Assembly: GCA_001880285.1 (NCBI GenBank)
Contig: CP016269.1
Span: 248,001-312,000 of the forward strand
Reading direction: 5' to 3'
DNA: 64,000 bases
Source of the DNA: Flavobacteriaceae bacterium UJ101
GTDB lineage: Bacteria > Bacteroidota > Bacteroidia > Flavobacteriales > UJ101
In this document: piece after piece, positions 1 through 9,042 of the stretch
How positions within the stretch are numbered: position 1 is the stretch's first letter
Layout: every line of letters starts with the position of its first letter
Position numbers and translations under genes: made by a program
Notes under the pieces: generated by a model
What the model was told of the DNA's origin: nothing
Databases searched by the model: none
Seen by the model: only the letters and a program-made list of their open reading frames with translations

Positions 1-732
1 TCCTTCTCCATCACCAGAAGTATTGTCACAAGCAGCAGATGAAGAACCTTGCCCAATCTGAAAAGAACCATCTATGGTGCTATCATATGAAGAAAAGAAT
101 ACAGCATTGGTAACAGCTGTAGCACTTGGAAAACCTGCTACAATATTTAAATCAAAATCTTGATCATCAAAATTTTCAGCTCCGGTAAGCTCATATTCTA
201 AATCTCCATTCGAACTTGCATTAGAAGCTATATAAATTTCTGAATAATAACTTGATTGTGGAATCGATATATACTCAATTAAATTAGTGCTTGTTGTTTT
301 TAAATGTCTATCATTACCTGATAAATCAGATAACTGTTCAACATTATTTGAATTAAACCCTGTTTGGGCCGCATTCGTACCACTAAAATCTATTACAGAT
401 GTTGCTTCACTAGCATCTATGTATAAAAATTTAGTTAATGTACTTGGAAAATTAGCTGCTACCTTCGCTGCACAACAATAATTAAACCAAGTACCATCTG
501 TGGCATTATACGATTCCATACATCCAAGTTCTGTATTGTATACTAACAATCCGTTAGCTGGACTTGAAATATTGGCTCTTTGGCTATTAGTTAATTGAGG
601 AATAACAACTCCTTTGTCTGAACTTTTAATCTCAATAAAAGCTGACGGATCAATTACTTCTGTACCGATACCTACTTGCGCATGTAAAGAAGAAGCTCCT
701 AGAATACTTATAAATAAAAATTTCCCCCTCAT
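1..732 (-). CDS. Secreted surface protein, partial (C-terminus beyond window)
   Basis: An open frame runs from an ATG at 732 on the minus strand through the left edge (244 codons visible), so the C-terminal part is missing. The first 19 or so residues form a signal peptide ending in LHAQ. It is followed by a segment (roughly residues 20-75) of the type found at the start of many Bacteroidota surface proteins: an AFIEIKSSDKGVVIPQ-like stretch, then ANGLLVYNTE. The rest is rich in Ser, Thr, Asn and Asp and may be a beta-sandwich, but I do not recognise a domain. Function unknown; export and surface location are inferred from the signal peptide and the leader domain. A type IX sorting domain cannot be judged because the end is not visible. 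Confidence 0.8.
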   Translation of the reverse strand, partial: MRGKFLFISILGASSLHAQVGIGTEVIDPSAFIEIKSSDKGVVIPQLTNSQRANISSPANGLLVYNTELGCMESYNATDGTWFNYCCAAKVAANFPSTLTKFLYIDASEATSVIDFSGTNAAQTGFNSNNVEQLSDLSGNDRHLKTTSTNLIEYISIPQSSYYSEIYIASNASSNGDLEYELTGAENFDDQDFDLNIVAGFPSATAVTNAVFFSSYDSTIDGSFQIGQGSSSAACDNTSGDGEG

Positions 733-900
733 TTGTTTATTTTATATATTTAAATTTCCCTTTTTGTAATCATTTCATAATTAAATGTCTCATATAACTT
801 TATTACAAAACTACAAAAATAACACCAAAAAAAACACATTATTTTAAATTCATAAAATAAATACGTATTTTGAATATATAAATATATACAAAACAGGAAT

Positions 901-936
901 AAAAAAACCATTCTATTCGATGAATAGAATGGTTTT
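901..936 (-). terminator. Terminator of the tRNA-Ser transcript
   Basis: A 15-bp perfect stem (904-918 with 922-936, three-base loop) is followed on the minus strand by a run of T. It begins at the CCA end of the tRNA and would end its transcript. Confidence 0.8.
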
Positions 937-1023
937 GGCGGAGAAAGAGGGATTCGAACCCCCGGACCTGTGACAGTCAATGGTTTTCAAGACCACCGCA
1001 TTCGACCACTCTGCCATTTCTCC
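936..1023 (-). tRNA. tRNA-Ser (anticodon TGA)
   Basis: The minus strand reads GGAGAAATGGCAGAG at the 5' end, an anticodon loop CTTGAAA with TGA, a long variable arm, the T-loop GGTTCGAATCC, and TTTCTCCG followed by an encoded CCA. The acceptor arm GGAGAAA pairs with TTTCTCC. The long variable arm and TGA anticodon identify a class II serine tRNA reading UCA-type codons. Without the CCA the gene spans 939-1023. Confidence 0.95.
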
Positions 1024-1125
1024 GTTGCGGTTGCAAATATATTGTTAAATCTTAATTTTACAAACTTTATTCTTTTAAAAATTAAGTTAGATTCACTATT
1101 TTATCAAAAATCAGCCTTTTCTATT

Positions 1126-3177
1126 CTAATTTTGATACAAAATAGTGGCTGAATAATTCGGTATCTGAACCTTTCCTACAAACTGTTTTTGTAAATCTTT
1201 TTCAAATGAATAATTCCATAATGCTGGTATCCAATCTCCATTTGGTAAAATAATTTCTTTTTCCTTATCAGAACCATTAAAAATTAACAGGATATTTTTC
1301 CATTCATCATGATTTGCATGGTCTTTCAATTCATATACAATTAACTGTTCATCATCTACCTCAATAAATTTCAACTTATTCTGAACCATTTCATTGCTTA
1401 TCATCCTAAATGCAGGGTGATTCTTTCTTAATGCAATTAAATCTTTATAATATTGTACCAACTCTTTGTTTTTAGACTTTAAATTCCAATCAATTTGGTT
1501 AATAGAATCAGGAGATTTATATGAATTATGTTCTCCTTTCTTCGTTCGTTTCATTTCAACTCCTGCATGTAAAAAAGGAATACCTTGAGAAGTCATCACA
1601 ATGGTATTAGCTAGCTTATGCATTTTAATAATATCATCTTCTGATACATCCTCTCTAGAGACTTTTAATTTATCATATAATGTATGATTATCATGACATG
1701 AAACATAATTCACTACATCAGTTGGATTATTCGCATACGGTTGTTTTGCATAATATCCTTTTTCATACTTAATTTGTGGATGTTTCCCTGCTGCAACAAT
1801 TCCAATTTTTACAGCTTCTTTCATTTCTTTATTTCCACTTATAAATCCTGTACTTTTTTCGTCAAATACATTTCCTTTTACTGCATCACGAATATCATCA
1901 CTAAAAACAGCAACATCTTTCATTTGATTAGCATGCATTTTTAAAGCACGGTATTTTTCAGGTAATGGAGAATCTTGTGCAGTCCATCCTTCTCCATAAA
2001 TAATAATAGAAGGATCTATTTTTTTTAGTGCTGCAGCTAATTGATTCATCGTTTCTATATCATGTATAGCCATTAAATCAAATCGAAAACCATCAATATG
2101 GTATTCTTTTGCCCAATATAAAACAGATTCAATCATAAACTTTCGCATCATTTCTCGGTCTGATGCCGTTTCATTTCCACAGGCAGCAGCATCACTATAT
2201 TTTTCATCTTTTTCCCATTGACGATAATAATAACCGGGTACTAATTGATCAAAATTAGAATCATGTGTATAACCTGTATGATTGTATACAACGTCCATCA
2301 CAACTCTCAACCCATTTTTATGCATGGACTGCACCATTTCTTTAAATTCCTTTATTCGAACTTTTCCATCTTCTGGATTGGTTGAATAAGAACCTTCTGG
2401 AGCATTATAATTTTGAGGATCATATCCCCAATTAAATTGAGCAGAATCTAACTTGGTTTCATCAATACTTCGATGATCAAAAGCAGGCAAAAGATGAACA
2501 TGTGTTACCCCCATATCTTTGATATGATCCACTCCTGTTGTTTCTCCTTTGTTTTGTGTTCCTTCTTCTGTAAATGCAGTATACTTCCCTTTATTTTTAA
2601 TCCCTGAATTAGGGCTTATGGATAAATCACGAATATGCAATTCATAAATAATGGCATCGGTTGGATTTTTCAATTCAGGACTTTTATCTTCTTCCCAACC
2701 CTCAGGATTTGTCTCAGAAAAGTCAATAATTTGCCCTCTCTTTCCATTTACACCAATTGCTTTTGCATAAGGATCTACATTTTCTGTATTCCATTTTCCA
2801 TGAAATTTTGCTTGAAAAGTATAATAGCGATCTTTTTGGTCTCCATCTAATTCAGCTACCCAAACGCCTTGATCATTTTTCACGCAATCTATTTCTTCAA
2901 TTACATCATCTCCTAAAGAAGTTTTATACAATTTTAGCTTTACTTGTTCAGCTTCAGGTGACCATAATTTCAATACTGTATTTTCCTTTGCATATTGAAC
3001 ACCTAAATCATTTCCTTCATATATAGGGTAATCTTTGTAAGGATTAAATGCCAAATTATTATTTGTTGTCGAATTAACTTGATCATCTTGAGCTTCCATT
3101 GTATTATTTTGCTTTGAATTACACGATATAATCATAAATCCAATCAATAGAAGTTTGATACTATTTTTTCTATCCAT
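1126..3177 (-). CDS. Type I pullulanase-like GH13 lipoprotein
   Basis: Glycoside hydrolase of family GH13 that should cut alpha-1,6 branches in pullulan, glycogen or starch. The N-terminus is a lipoprotein signal with lipobox MIISC (Cys at residue 19), so the protein is probably anchored to the outer or inner membrane. A CBM48-like beta-sandwich (about residues 50-150) precedes the barrel. The pullulanase type I signature NWGYDPQNY is present. Catalytic residues are visible as D367 (GFRFD), E396 (YGEGW) and D496 (CHDNH). At 683 residues it has the normal family length. It is a single-gene unit with a TAAATTTG promoter box just upstream. No susCD pair is adjacent, so the polysaccharide source is not shown. 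Confidence 0.9.
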   Translation of the reverse strand: MDRKNSIKLLLIGFMIISCNSKQNNTMEAQDDQVNSTTNNNLAFNPYKDYPIYEGNDLGVQYAKENTVLKLWSPEAEQVKLKLYKTSLGDDVIEEIDCVKNDQGVWVAELDGDQKDRYYTFQAKFHGKWNTENVDPYAKAIGVNGKRGQIIDFSETNPEGWEEDKSPELKNPTDAIIYELHIRDLSISPNSGIKNKGKYTAFTEEGTQNKGETTGVDHIKDMGVTHVHLLPAFDHRSIDETKLDSAQFNWGYDPQNYNAPEGSYSTNPEDGKVRIKEFKEMVQSMHKNGLRVVMDVVYNHTGYTHDSNFDQLVPGYYYRQWEKDEKYSDAAACGNETASDREMMRKFMIESVLYWAKEYHIDGFRFDLMAIHDIETMNQLAAALKKIDPSIIIYGEGWTAQDSPLPEKYRALKMHANQMKDVAVFSDDIRDAVKGNVFDEKSTGFISGNKEMKEAVKIGIVAAGKHPQIKYEKGYYAKQPYANNPTDVVNYVSCHDNHTLYDKLKVSREDVSEDDIIKMHKLANTIVMTSQGIPFLHAGVEMKRTKKGEHNSYKSPDSINQIDWNLKSKNKELVQYYKDLIALRKNHPAFRMISNEMVQNKLKFIEVDDEQLIVYELKDHANHDEWKNILLIFNGSDKEKEIILPNGDWIPALWNYSFEKDLQKQFVGKVQIPNYSATILYQN

Positions 3178-3197
3178 TATGTAGTAGTTTTGATTCT

Positions 3198-3231
3198 CAA
3201 ATTTACCTATTTATTTGCAAATGTGTATCAA
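3198..3231 (-). promoter_or_regulatory. Putative promoter of the pullulanase gene
   Basis: On the minus strand TAAATTTG (3198-3205) matches the Bacteroidota -7 box TAnnTTTG, with a possible TTG at 3229-3231 (spacer 23). Confidence 0.4.
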
Positions 3232-3271
3232 AAACACTTTATTTTAACCTAAAACAAGATTCTTATCATTT

Positions 3272-4003
3272 TTATTTAGATTCTTCTTTTTCTATTAATG
3301 CTATCGTATGAGGAATTAATTCTAATCCTCCTACACTCCCATGGCCTGGGATAACATATTGTGTATGTTTAAATTCATTTTGAACTTCTCTCAATGATTT
3401 TCCCCATTTTTTCAAATTGGCCTCTTTTATATATCCCATATGTTTAGCTCCAGCACTTTTTATAAAACATCCTCCAAAAAGAATTTGATCTTTAGGATTA
3501 TATACAATCAAATTATCAATTGTATGTCCATGTCCTGGATAGTAAATTTGTAATGAAACATCATCCATTGACACTTTCATCTTCTTGCGAATACGCTGTT
3601 TTTTTACTTTTGATAAATCATATTGATCTTTAGCTAAGGAATACGTTTTTTTGCTTATAACTACTGGAATATCATTTTCTAAAATCACATCAATTCCTCC
3701 CATACGATCACGATGCGAATGTGTAGGCACAAATTGTTTTACTTTCTTTCCATAATCATGTTCAATTTTTTCAAGCAGTTTTCTAGTTTGATTACTATCC
3801 CATGGAGTATCTATTAAAACAATACCATTCTTACCAATCACAAACATACCATTAGCCGGATATATTTTCTCTCCTACTTTTCCATAAGTTGTATGCGTAT
3901 ATACATTATCCGAAATTTTTTTTACTTCTATTTTTTCTAAAATATCTTGACTAAATAATCCAAAATGGACGAATGTAAAAAAGATTAAAATGTTAAATCG
4001 CAT
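3272..4003 (-). CDS. Subclass B1 metallo-beta-lactamase
   Basis: Zinc hydrolase expected to open the ring of beta-lactams, including carbapenems. I start it at the ATG at 4003 rather than an in-frame one 25 codons upstream, because MRFNILIFF...LFSQ is then a clean signal peptide and the total (243 residues) fits the family. Zinc ligands are visible: H95, H97, D99 (motif HSHRDR), H160, C179 (FGGCF) and H221 (IPGHG). A Cys at the second-site position marks subclass B1, and R100 matches the Arg common after the Asp in that group. Chromosomal B1 enzymes (BlaB, IND, EBR, MUS types) are typical of Flavobacteriia. The sequence does not look identical to any of these that I can recall. Divergently placed from the thioredoxin-fold gene at 4084; no mobile element nearby. 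Confidence 0.88.
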   Translation of the reverse strand: MRFNILIFFTFVHFGLFSQDILEKIEVKKISDNVYTHTTYGKVGEKIYPANGMFVIGKNGIVLIDTPWDSNQTRKLLEKIEHDYGKKVKQFVPTHSHRDRMGGIDVILENDIPVVISKKTYSLAKDQYDLSKVKKQRIRKKMKVSMDDVSLQIYYPGHGHTIDNLIVYNPKDQILFGGCFIKSAGAKHMGYIKEANLKKWGKSLREVQNEFKHTQYVIPGHGSVGGLELIPHTIALIEKEESK

Positions 4004-4083
4004 ATATTTTAAAATTAATTTTATATTTATGCTACAAATTACAAAAAATCTAATACATCGTATTGATTTAACAGACAAAAAAA

Positions 4084-4668
4084 ATGAAAAACATAGAATA
4101 TTACATTAAAAAAAGTTTAGATTTTGATACTTTTATCCAACTAACTAACAAGTTATTAGAACAAAATCAAACAACTAACCAACTTAATGATGAATCACTT
4201 TTAGATCATACAAAACTCAACATAACTCGAATTAATCGATTATTAAAAACCATTTCTATTCCTTCTGAAATTATTGCTAAAATTGAACCCTATCAAAATT
4301 CGTATACATTTTTAGTACTTACAGAAGGTTGGTGTGGTGATGCTTCACAAGTTCTACCGGTATTACGAAATCTAGAATTAGCTTCTCCTTTTATCAGTTT
4401 AAAAATTATTTTAAGAGACGAAAATTTAGAACTAATGGATCAATTTCAAACCAATGGGACACGATCTATTCCAAAAGTTATCATTATTAAAGACAATCAA
4501 ATTATAGGTGATTGGGGGCCGCGTCCAAAAGAATTAATGGATTTAACAGCTACATTTAAAAAGGATGATCAATATACAAAAACTGAGTTTATGAAAGATG
4601 TTCAAAAATGGTTTAATAAAGACAAAGGTGAAACCATTTTAAAAGAAATCATAGCTCTATTAAAATAA
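4084..4668 (+). CDS. Thioredoxin-fold protein with WCGD site (Thioredoxin_9-like)
   Basis: A 194-residue protein without a signal peptide. Its second half has a thioredoxin fold, with the active-site loop EGWCGDASQ at residues 81-89: one Cys (C84) remains and the second Cys of a CxxC pair is replaced. This pattern is known in a Bacteroidota/Firmicutes thioredoxin-like family whose role is unclear. A cis-Pro motif (RSIPKVII) follows in the right place. The N-terminal 70 residues are helical. Three bases separate it from the next thioredoxin-fold gene, so they are probably co-transcribed. Likely cytoplasmic; substrate unknown. Confidence 0.75.
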   Translation: MKNIEYYIKKSLDFDTFIQLTNKLLEQNQTTNQLNDESLLDHTKLNITRINRLLKTISIPSEIIAKIEPYQNSYTFLVLTEGWCGDASQVLPVLRNLELASPFISLKIILRDENLELMDQFQTNGTRSIPKVIIIKDNQIIGDWGPRPKELMDLTATFKKDDQYTKTEFMKDVQKWFNKDKGETILKEIIALLK

Positions 4669-4671
4669 ATT

Positions 4672-5268
4672 ATGAGTCCACAAACAAGAAATAACTTAAT
4701 TCTTTTCTGCATTTTAGGTGTTTTATTTTTTTCTCCTTTAGGTAATTTTATTCGTGAAAAAGTAGCCTCTTGGTCAACTCCTATAAGTAAATTTATGCTT
4801 TCTGCTCCTAATTTATCTCAAATGGATTTTGAATATAGAAATCGGAAAGGAGCTTATGTTTTAAATTGGAATGTAAAAGATGTACATAATCAAACAATAG
4901 ACTTAAATTCTTTAAAAGGACATGTCATTTTTTTAACTTTTTGGGATTACTCTAATACAAGTTCAAAAGCTATATTACCTTATATACAAAACCTATATTC
5001 TAACTATAAACATAACGACCAAATTGTTTTTTTAACTATTTCACAAAATAGCAATCTCAAAGCATCTCTTGAATTTATACAAAATGAACATTATACTTTC
5101 CCTATTTATACTACAAAAAAAACAGACCCTAATTTAAAGACTGATAGTACTCCTACAACAATTTTAATTAATAAAAAAGGAGAATTAGTTTATATGAGTA
5201 CTGGAGCAAAAAAATGGGATGACCAAAAAGTTAAAATTGCTCTAAATATTCTAATTAATCAAGAATAA
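4672..5268 (+). CDS. TlpA/AhpC-like thioredoxin-fold protein lacking the CxxC pair
   Basis: 198 residues with an N-terminal membrane anchor (about residues 9-24), then a TlpA-like fold. The strand and helix where TlpA proteins carry FWATWCxxC here reads FWDYSNTSSK (residues 90-99), so both active-site cysteines are missing. The cis-Pro region (STPTTILINKKGELV) is intact. The protein faces the periplasm by the usual topology but cannot do dithiol redox chemistry itself. It may be a binding or scaffold form. Its end overlaps the converging ABC ATPase gene by ten bases. Confidence 0.7.
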   Translation: MSPQTRNNLILFCILGVLFFSPLGNFIREKVASWSTPISKFMLSAPNLSQMDFEYRNRKGAYVLNWNVKDVHNQTIDLNSLKGHVIFLTFWDYSNTSSKAILPYIQNLYSNYKHNDQIVFLTISQNSNLKASLEFIQNEHYTFPIYTTKKTDPNLKTDSTPTTILINKKGELVYMSTGAKKWDDQKVKIALNILINQE

Positions 5269-6245
5269 GAACCTTCAACCTGAATTAACTTAATATAGTT
5301 GATCAAATTTTCAAAATTATCTACATATTCAATTACACCGTTAACATGTACTGAAATTACATCTCCTAAAACTTTCACTAAAATTGGAGCATTTTCTTTT
5401 ATATCAATTGCATTTCGATATAAAGCATGTCTAACCCAATATAACAAAGCTCCCTCACCTTCTAACTGGACATGTCTAATACCTCTTCTAACCGATGTGA
5501 ATTTCCCCAATGTATAATCAAATCGCATTTGTTCATTTGAAAAATATTGAAAAATCTGATGTTTCCAACCTATTTCTTCAGGAGTATCTTCTATCAATTG
5601 ATTTCCCTTAATAAATAGAATCTTGTCAGAATGAGGCAAAGCTAAATCAATTTGATGAGTAGACAACAAGATCGTTTTATTTGTAATTTGGGCTAACCTT
5701 CTTAATAATTGAAAAATGGTAAATTTTCCTGAAAGATCTAAATGTGTAGTGGGTTCATCTAAAATAATTAAGCCCGTATCTTGAACCAATGCACGTCCAA
5801 TCATAACACGTTGTTTTTGTCCATCACTTAATTCCCCTATACGTTTTTCTTTTAGATCCTCGATTTCCAATAACTGTATGGTTTGATTAATTTTTTCCCA
5901 ATCTTTTACATTCAACCTAGAAAAAATATTTTTATAAGGTGTTCTTCCAAGCCCTAAAACTTCTACAACCGATAATATAGGGTTCACTTCCTGATTCGTT
6001 AATACTACAGAAACTTCTCTCGCTAATTCAACTGAATTGTATTTTTTTATATTTTCTCCTCCAATTTTAATTACGCCTCCTTTTGATGGAATTAATCCTA
6101 AAATAGTTTTAATTAAAGTAGACTTTCCTACCCCATTTTTTCCGATTAAAGAAACGACTTCTCCTTCCTCAATTGAAAAATTGATGTTTTTTAAAATCGT
6201 TTTATCATATCCAATAGATAAATTTTTAACCGTGATTGCTCTCAT
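5259..6245 (-). CDS. Iron-siderophore type ABC transporter ATP-binding protein
   Basis: ATPase of a FecCDE/BtuCD-type importer. Walker A is GKNGVGKST (residues 35-43), the signature is LSDGQKQR, Walker B is LIILDEP, and a switch His follows (STHQ). At 328 residues it is about 70 longer than usual; the extra C-terminal domain (from about residue 250) has no motif I recognise, though such tails occur in Bacteroidota. The start codon follows directly on the stop of the permease gene, so the two form one transcript. No substrate-binding protein or TonB receptor is adjacent, so the cargo (ferric siderophore, heme or cobalamin) is not decided. Confidence 0.88.
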   Translation of the reverse strand: MRAITVKNLSIGYDKTILKNINFSIEEGEVVSLIGKNGVGKSTLIKTILGLIPSKGGVIKIGGENIKKYNSVELAREVSVVLTNQEVNPILSVVEVLGLGRTPYKNIFSRLNVKDWEKINQTIQLLEIEDLKEKRIGELSDGQKQRVMIGRALVQDTGLIILDEPTTHLDLSGKFTIFQLLRRLAQITNKTILLSTHQIDLALPHSDKILFIKGNQLIEDTPEEIGWKHQIFQYFSNEQMRFDYTLGKFTSVRRGIRHVQLEGEGALLYWVRHALYRNAIDIKENAPILVKVLGDVISVHVNGVIEYVDNFENLINYIKLIQVEGSYS

Positions 6246-7274
6246 TTACATAAACTTTGATTGTTTTACAATGATAAAAATGGCCAAAGGAGCTCCAATA
6301 AAAGACGTTATAATATTAATAGGTAAAGCGACAGTGAAGAATGTACTTGATAAATTAATCAACAAAGTAAAGGCAATCCCTATTAAAATATTGGCTGGTA
6401 AAAGCCAATTATGATTCGTTGTTTTAAATAATAATCGAGAAATATGTGGAATTATTAATCCTAAAAATGCAATAGGCCCTACAAATGAAGTTACTACAGC
6501 CGTTAATAAACCTGATATTACAATCGTTATGATCCTTAAACTTCCTACCTGAACACCCGATGTCTCTGCATAACTTTCTCCCAAGTGCAATACATTAAGT
6601 TGCTTTAAAATCAATACACAGAATATCAAACACAAAACAATAACAATAAAAAATACACCTATCTGATTCCAAGACAATCCTTCAAAAGAGCCTAAAGTCC
6701 ACATAAAATAATCTTTAATTTTATCTGAACTTGAAAAATATTGTAAGGTACTAATTATAGCACTTGACAAGCTTGCCAAAATCAATCCTATAACCAAAAT
6801 AGAAGCATTATTATTGATTTTATATGAAATCATACTGATCAAAAATAATCCGAAAATAGCACCTAATGCAGAAAATAGAACGATAATCCATGAATTGGTA
6901 ATAATACCTCCTGCAATAAAAAATTCCGAAACAAAAATTAGTAGAGCAGTTCCTAAACCTGCCATTGAAGAAATTCCTAAAATAGAAGGTGATGCTATCG
7001 GATTTTGAAATAATGTTTGCAATAACATACCCGCTACAGGTAAACTAGATCCTACTAAAATTGCAGTAATCATTTTAGGTAATCGAATATTGTATAAAAC
7101 AGAATACCATTCATGATTAGGATCTGTCAATGCAGAAAAAACTTCTGATACAGATAAAGATTCACTCCCAAAAAGCAAATTCAACATAGCAAAAGTTAAA
7201 CCTAATACAATAAATAATACTACTAATAAACTTTTATTCAATACGATAAGATTTAATCGTGCAAATATACGCAA
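6246..7274 (-). CDS. FecCD-family ABC permease
   Basis: Polytopic inner membrane protein of 342 residues with about nine to ten hydrophobic segments. It carries family hallmarks such as RLPKMITAILVGSSLPVAG near residue 63 and GPIAFLGLIIPHISR near residue 270. It should form the channel for import of ferric siderophore, heme or vitamin B12 together with the ATPase that follows it. It is divergent from parA with about 108 bases between the starts; no Fur-like palindrome was recognised there. Confidence 0.88.
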   Translation of the reverse strand: MRIFARLNLIVLNKSLLVVLFIVLGLTFAMLNLLFGSESLSVSEVFSALTDPNHEWYSVLYNIRLPKMITAILVGSSLPVAGMLLQTLFQNPIASPSILGISSMAGLGTALLIFVSEFFIAGGIITNSWIIVLFSALGAIFGLFLISMISYKINNNASILVIGLILASLSSAIISTLQYFSSSDKIKDYFMWTLGSFEGLSWNQIGVFFIVIVLCLIFCVLILKQLNVLHLGESYAETSGVQVGSLRIITIVISGLLTAVVTSFVGPIAFLGLIIPHISRLLFKTTNHNWLLPANILIGIAFTLLINLSSTFFTVALPINIITSFIGAPLAIFIIVKQSKFM

Positions 7275-7382
7275 TAGAAAACAGATCTTTTCGTTTTCAT
7301 TAAATAAAAAATGATTAAATACTTATTATTCATTATAAGAATAAAAAAAATCGTATTTTTACAGCTGATTTTTTTATAACCT

Positions 7383-8162
7383 ATGGGAAAAATAATTGCA
7401 ATAGCAAATCAGAAAGGAGGTGTTGGAAAAACGACTACATCGGTTAATTTAGCAGCTTCTCTGGGTGTTTTAGAGAAAAAAGTATTATTGATTGATGCTG
7501 ATCCACAGGCTAACGCCACTTCGGGGTTAGGAATTGATGTTGATACACTAGAAGCAGGAACCTATGAAGTTTTAGAACACACACAAAAAGTTTCTGATGT
7601 TATTGTAACAACCGATTCTCCAAATGTTGATTTAGTAGGTTCTCATCTTGATTTAGTTGCAACTGAAATTGAATTAGTTGATAGTCCTAATCGAGAGTAT
7701 ATGTTAAAAAATGCTTTAGAAGAAATTAAAGATCATTATGATTATATCATTATTGATTGTGCACCTTCTTTAGGTTTAATCACTTTAAACGCATTAACAG
7801 CTGCGGATTCAGTTATCATCCCAATTCAATGTGAATATTACGCTTTAGAAGGATTACGAAAATTACTTAATACAATCAAAAGTGTACAAAAAATTCACAA
7901 TAAAAGTTTGGATATAGAAGGATTATTACTCACTATGTATGATTCACGTTTACGTTTATCTAATCAAGTAGTTGAAGAAGTTAAAAATTATTTTCCTGAA
8001 ATGGTTTTCGAAACCATCATCCAACGAAATGTACGATTAAGTGAAGCTCCTAGTTATGGAGAATCCATTATAAAATATGATGCTAATAGTAAAGGAGCAA
8101 TCAATTACTTAAATTTGGCAAACGAATTATTAGAAAAGAATAAAGACGCAATAAATGGCTAA
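7383..8162 (+). CDS. parA: Chromosome partitioning ATPase ParA/Soj
   Basis: 259 residues with the deviant Walker A motif KGGVGKTT (residues 11-18), the DADPQ motif and the DCAPSLG Walker B region of ParA ATPases. With ParB bound to parS it segregates or organises the chromosome origin region. The absence of an N-terminal HTH domain marks the chromosomal Soj type rather than a plasmid ParA. It overlaps parB by eight bases, and the operon continues into the DUF5683 gene and dapB. No convincing parS site was found in the window. Confidence 0.95.
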   Translation: MGKIIAIANQKGGVGKTTTSVNLAASLGVLEKKVLLIDADPQANATSGLGIDVDTLEAGTYEVLEHTQKVSDVIVTTDSPNVDLVGSHLDLVATEIELVDSPNREYMLKNALEEIKDHYDYIIIDCAPSLGLITLNALTAADSVIIPIQCEYYALEGLRKLLNTIKSVQKIHNKSLDIEGLLLTMYDSRLRLSNQVVEEVKNYFPEMVFETIIQRNVRLSEAPSYGESIIKYDANSKGAINYLNLANELLEKNKDAING

Positions 8163-9042
8163 AAAAAGAGCTTTAGGAAGAGGATTGTCTGCTTTATTAT
8201 CAGCAGATCATAATGAAATCAATTCTGCACAAGACAAAAATGCAGATCAGGTTGTCGGAAATATCATGGAAATATCACTTTCCGATATTGAAGTGAACCC
8301 TTTCCAACCTCGAACTCAATTTGACTCTACCGCTCTTGAAGAGTTAGCTGGTTCCATCAAAGAATTAGGTGTTATTCAACCTATTACGGTTCGTAAAAAT
8401 GGATCTATTTTTCAATTAGTTTCTGGTGAAAGACGTTTCAGAGCTTCTAAACTGGCAGGGTTGGAAACCATTCCTGCTTATGTTCGTTTAGCCAACGATC
8501 AGGAAATGCTTGAAATGGCTTTAGTTGAAAACATTCAACGTCAGGATTTAGATGCCATTGAAGTAGCCTTATCGTACCAACGAATGATTGATGAAATCAA
8601 TTTGACTCAAGATGAAATGAGTAAACGTGTTGGGAAAAAACGGTCTACGATTACCAACTATTTACGTCTTTTAAAACTAGATCCAATTGTGCAAACCGGA
8701 ATTCGTGATAAAATGATTTCCATGGGACACGGTCGAGCTTTAATTATCATTGAAGATCCTACTGATCAAATTGATGTTTACGAACAAATCATAAAAAACA
8801 ATCTATCGGTTCGTCAAACAGAAGACCTTGTAAAACGATTCAAAGAACAAGATGATATTGAAAGTTCAAAACCTAAAAAGTCAGGATTAACGAATAGTCA
8901 TAAAAAAGCGATAAAAGATTTTTCTAATCACTTTAATACTAAAATTGCTATTAATCGAAATACCTCAGGAAAAGGAAAAATAACGATTGAATTTAAAAAT
9001 GACGAAGATTTTGAACGTATCAAAAACTTAATCAAACCATGA
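8155..9042 (+). CDS. parB: Chromosome partitioning protein ParB
   Basis: 295-residue ParB/Spo0J protein, a CTP-dependent clamp that loads at parS. The N-terminal part has the arginine-rich CTP-binding motif GERRFRA (residues 91-97), preceded by the NPFQPR box. A helix-turn-helix domain follows at about residues 130-220, then a short dimerisation tail. It starts inside the end of parA and overlaps the next gene by four bases, showing tight coupling. Confidence 0.95.
   Translation: MAKKRALGRGLSALLSADHNEINSAQDKNADQVVGNIMEISLSDIEVNPFQPRTQFDSTALEELAGSIKELGVIQPITVRKNGSIFQLVSGERRFRASKLAGLETIPAYVRLANDQEMLEMALVENIQRQDLDAIEVALSYQRMIDEINLTQDEMSKRVGKKRSTITNYLRLLKLDPIVQTGIRDKMISMGHGRALIIIEDPTDQIDVYEQIIKNNLSVRQTEDLVKRFKEQDDIESSKPKKSGLTNSHKKAIKDFSNHFNTKIAINRNTSGKGKITIEFKNDEDFERIKNLIKP

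Noticed and set aside
4004-4078. Longer N-terminus of the metallo-beta-lactamase from an upstream ATG
   Set aside because: The 25 extra residues would precede a complete signal peptide and exceed the normal family length.
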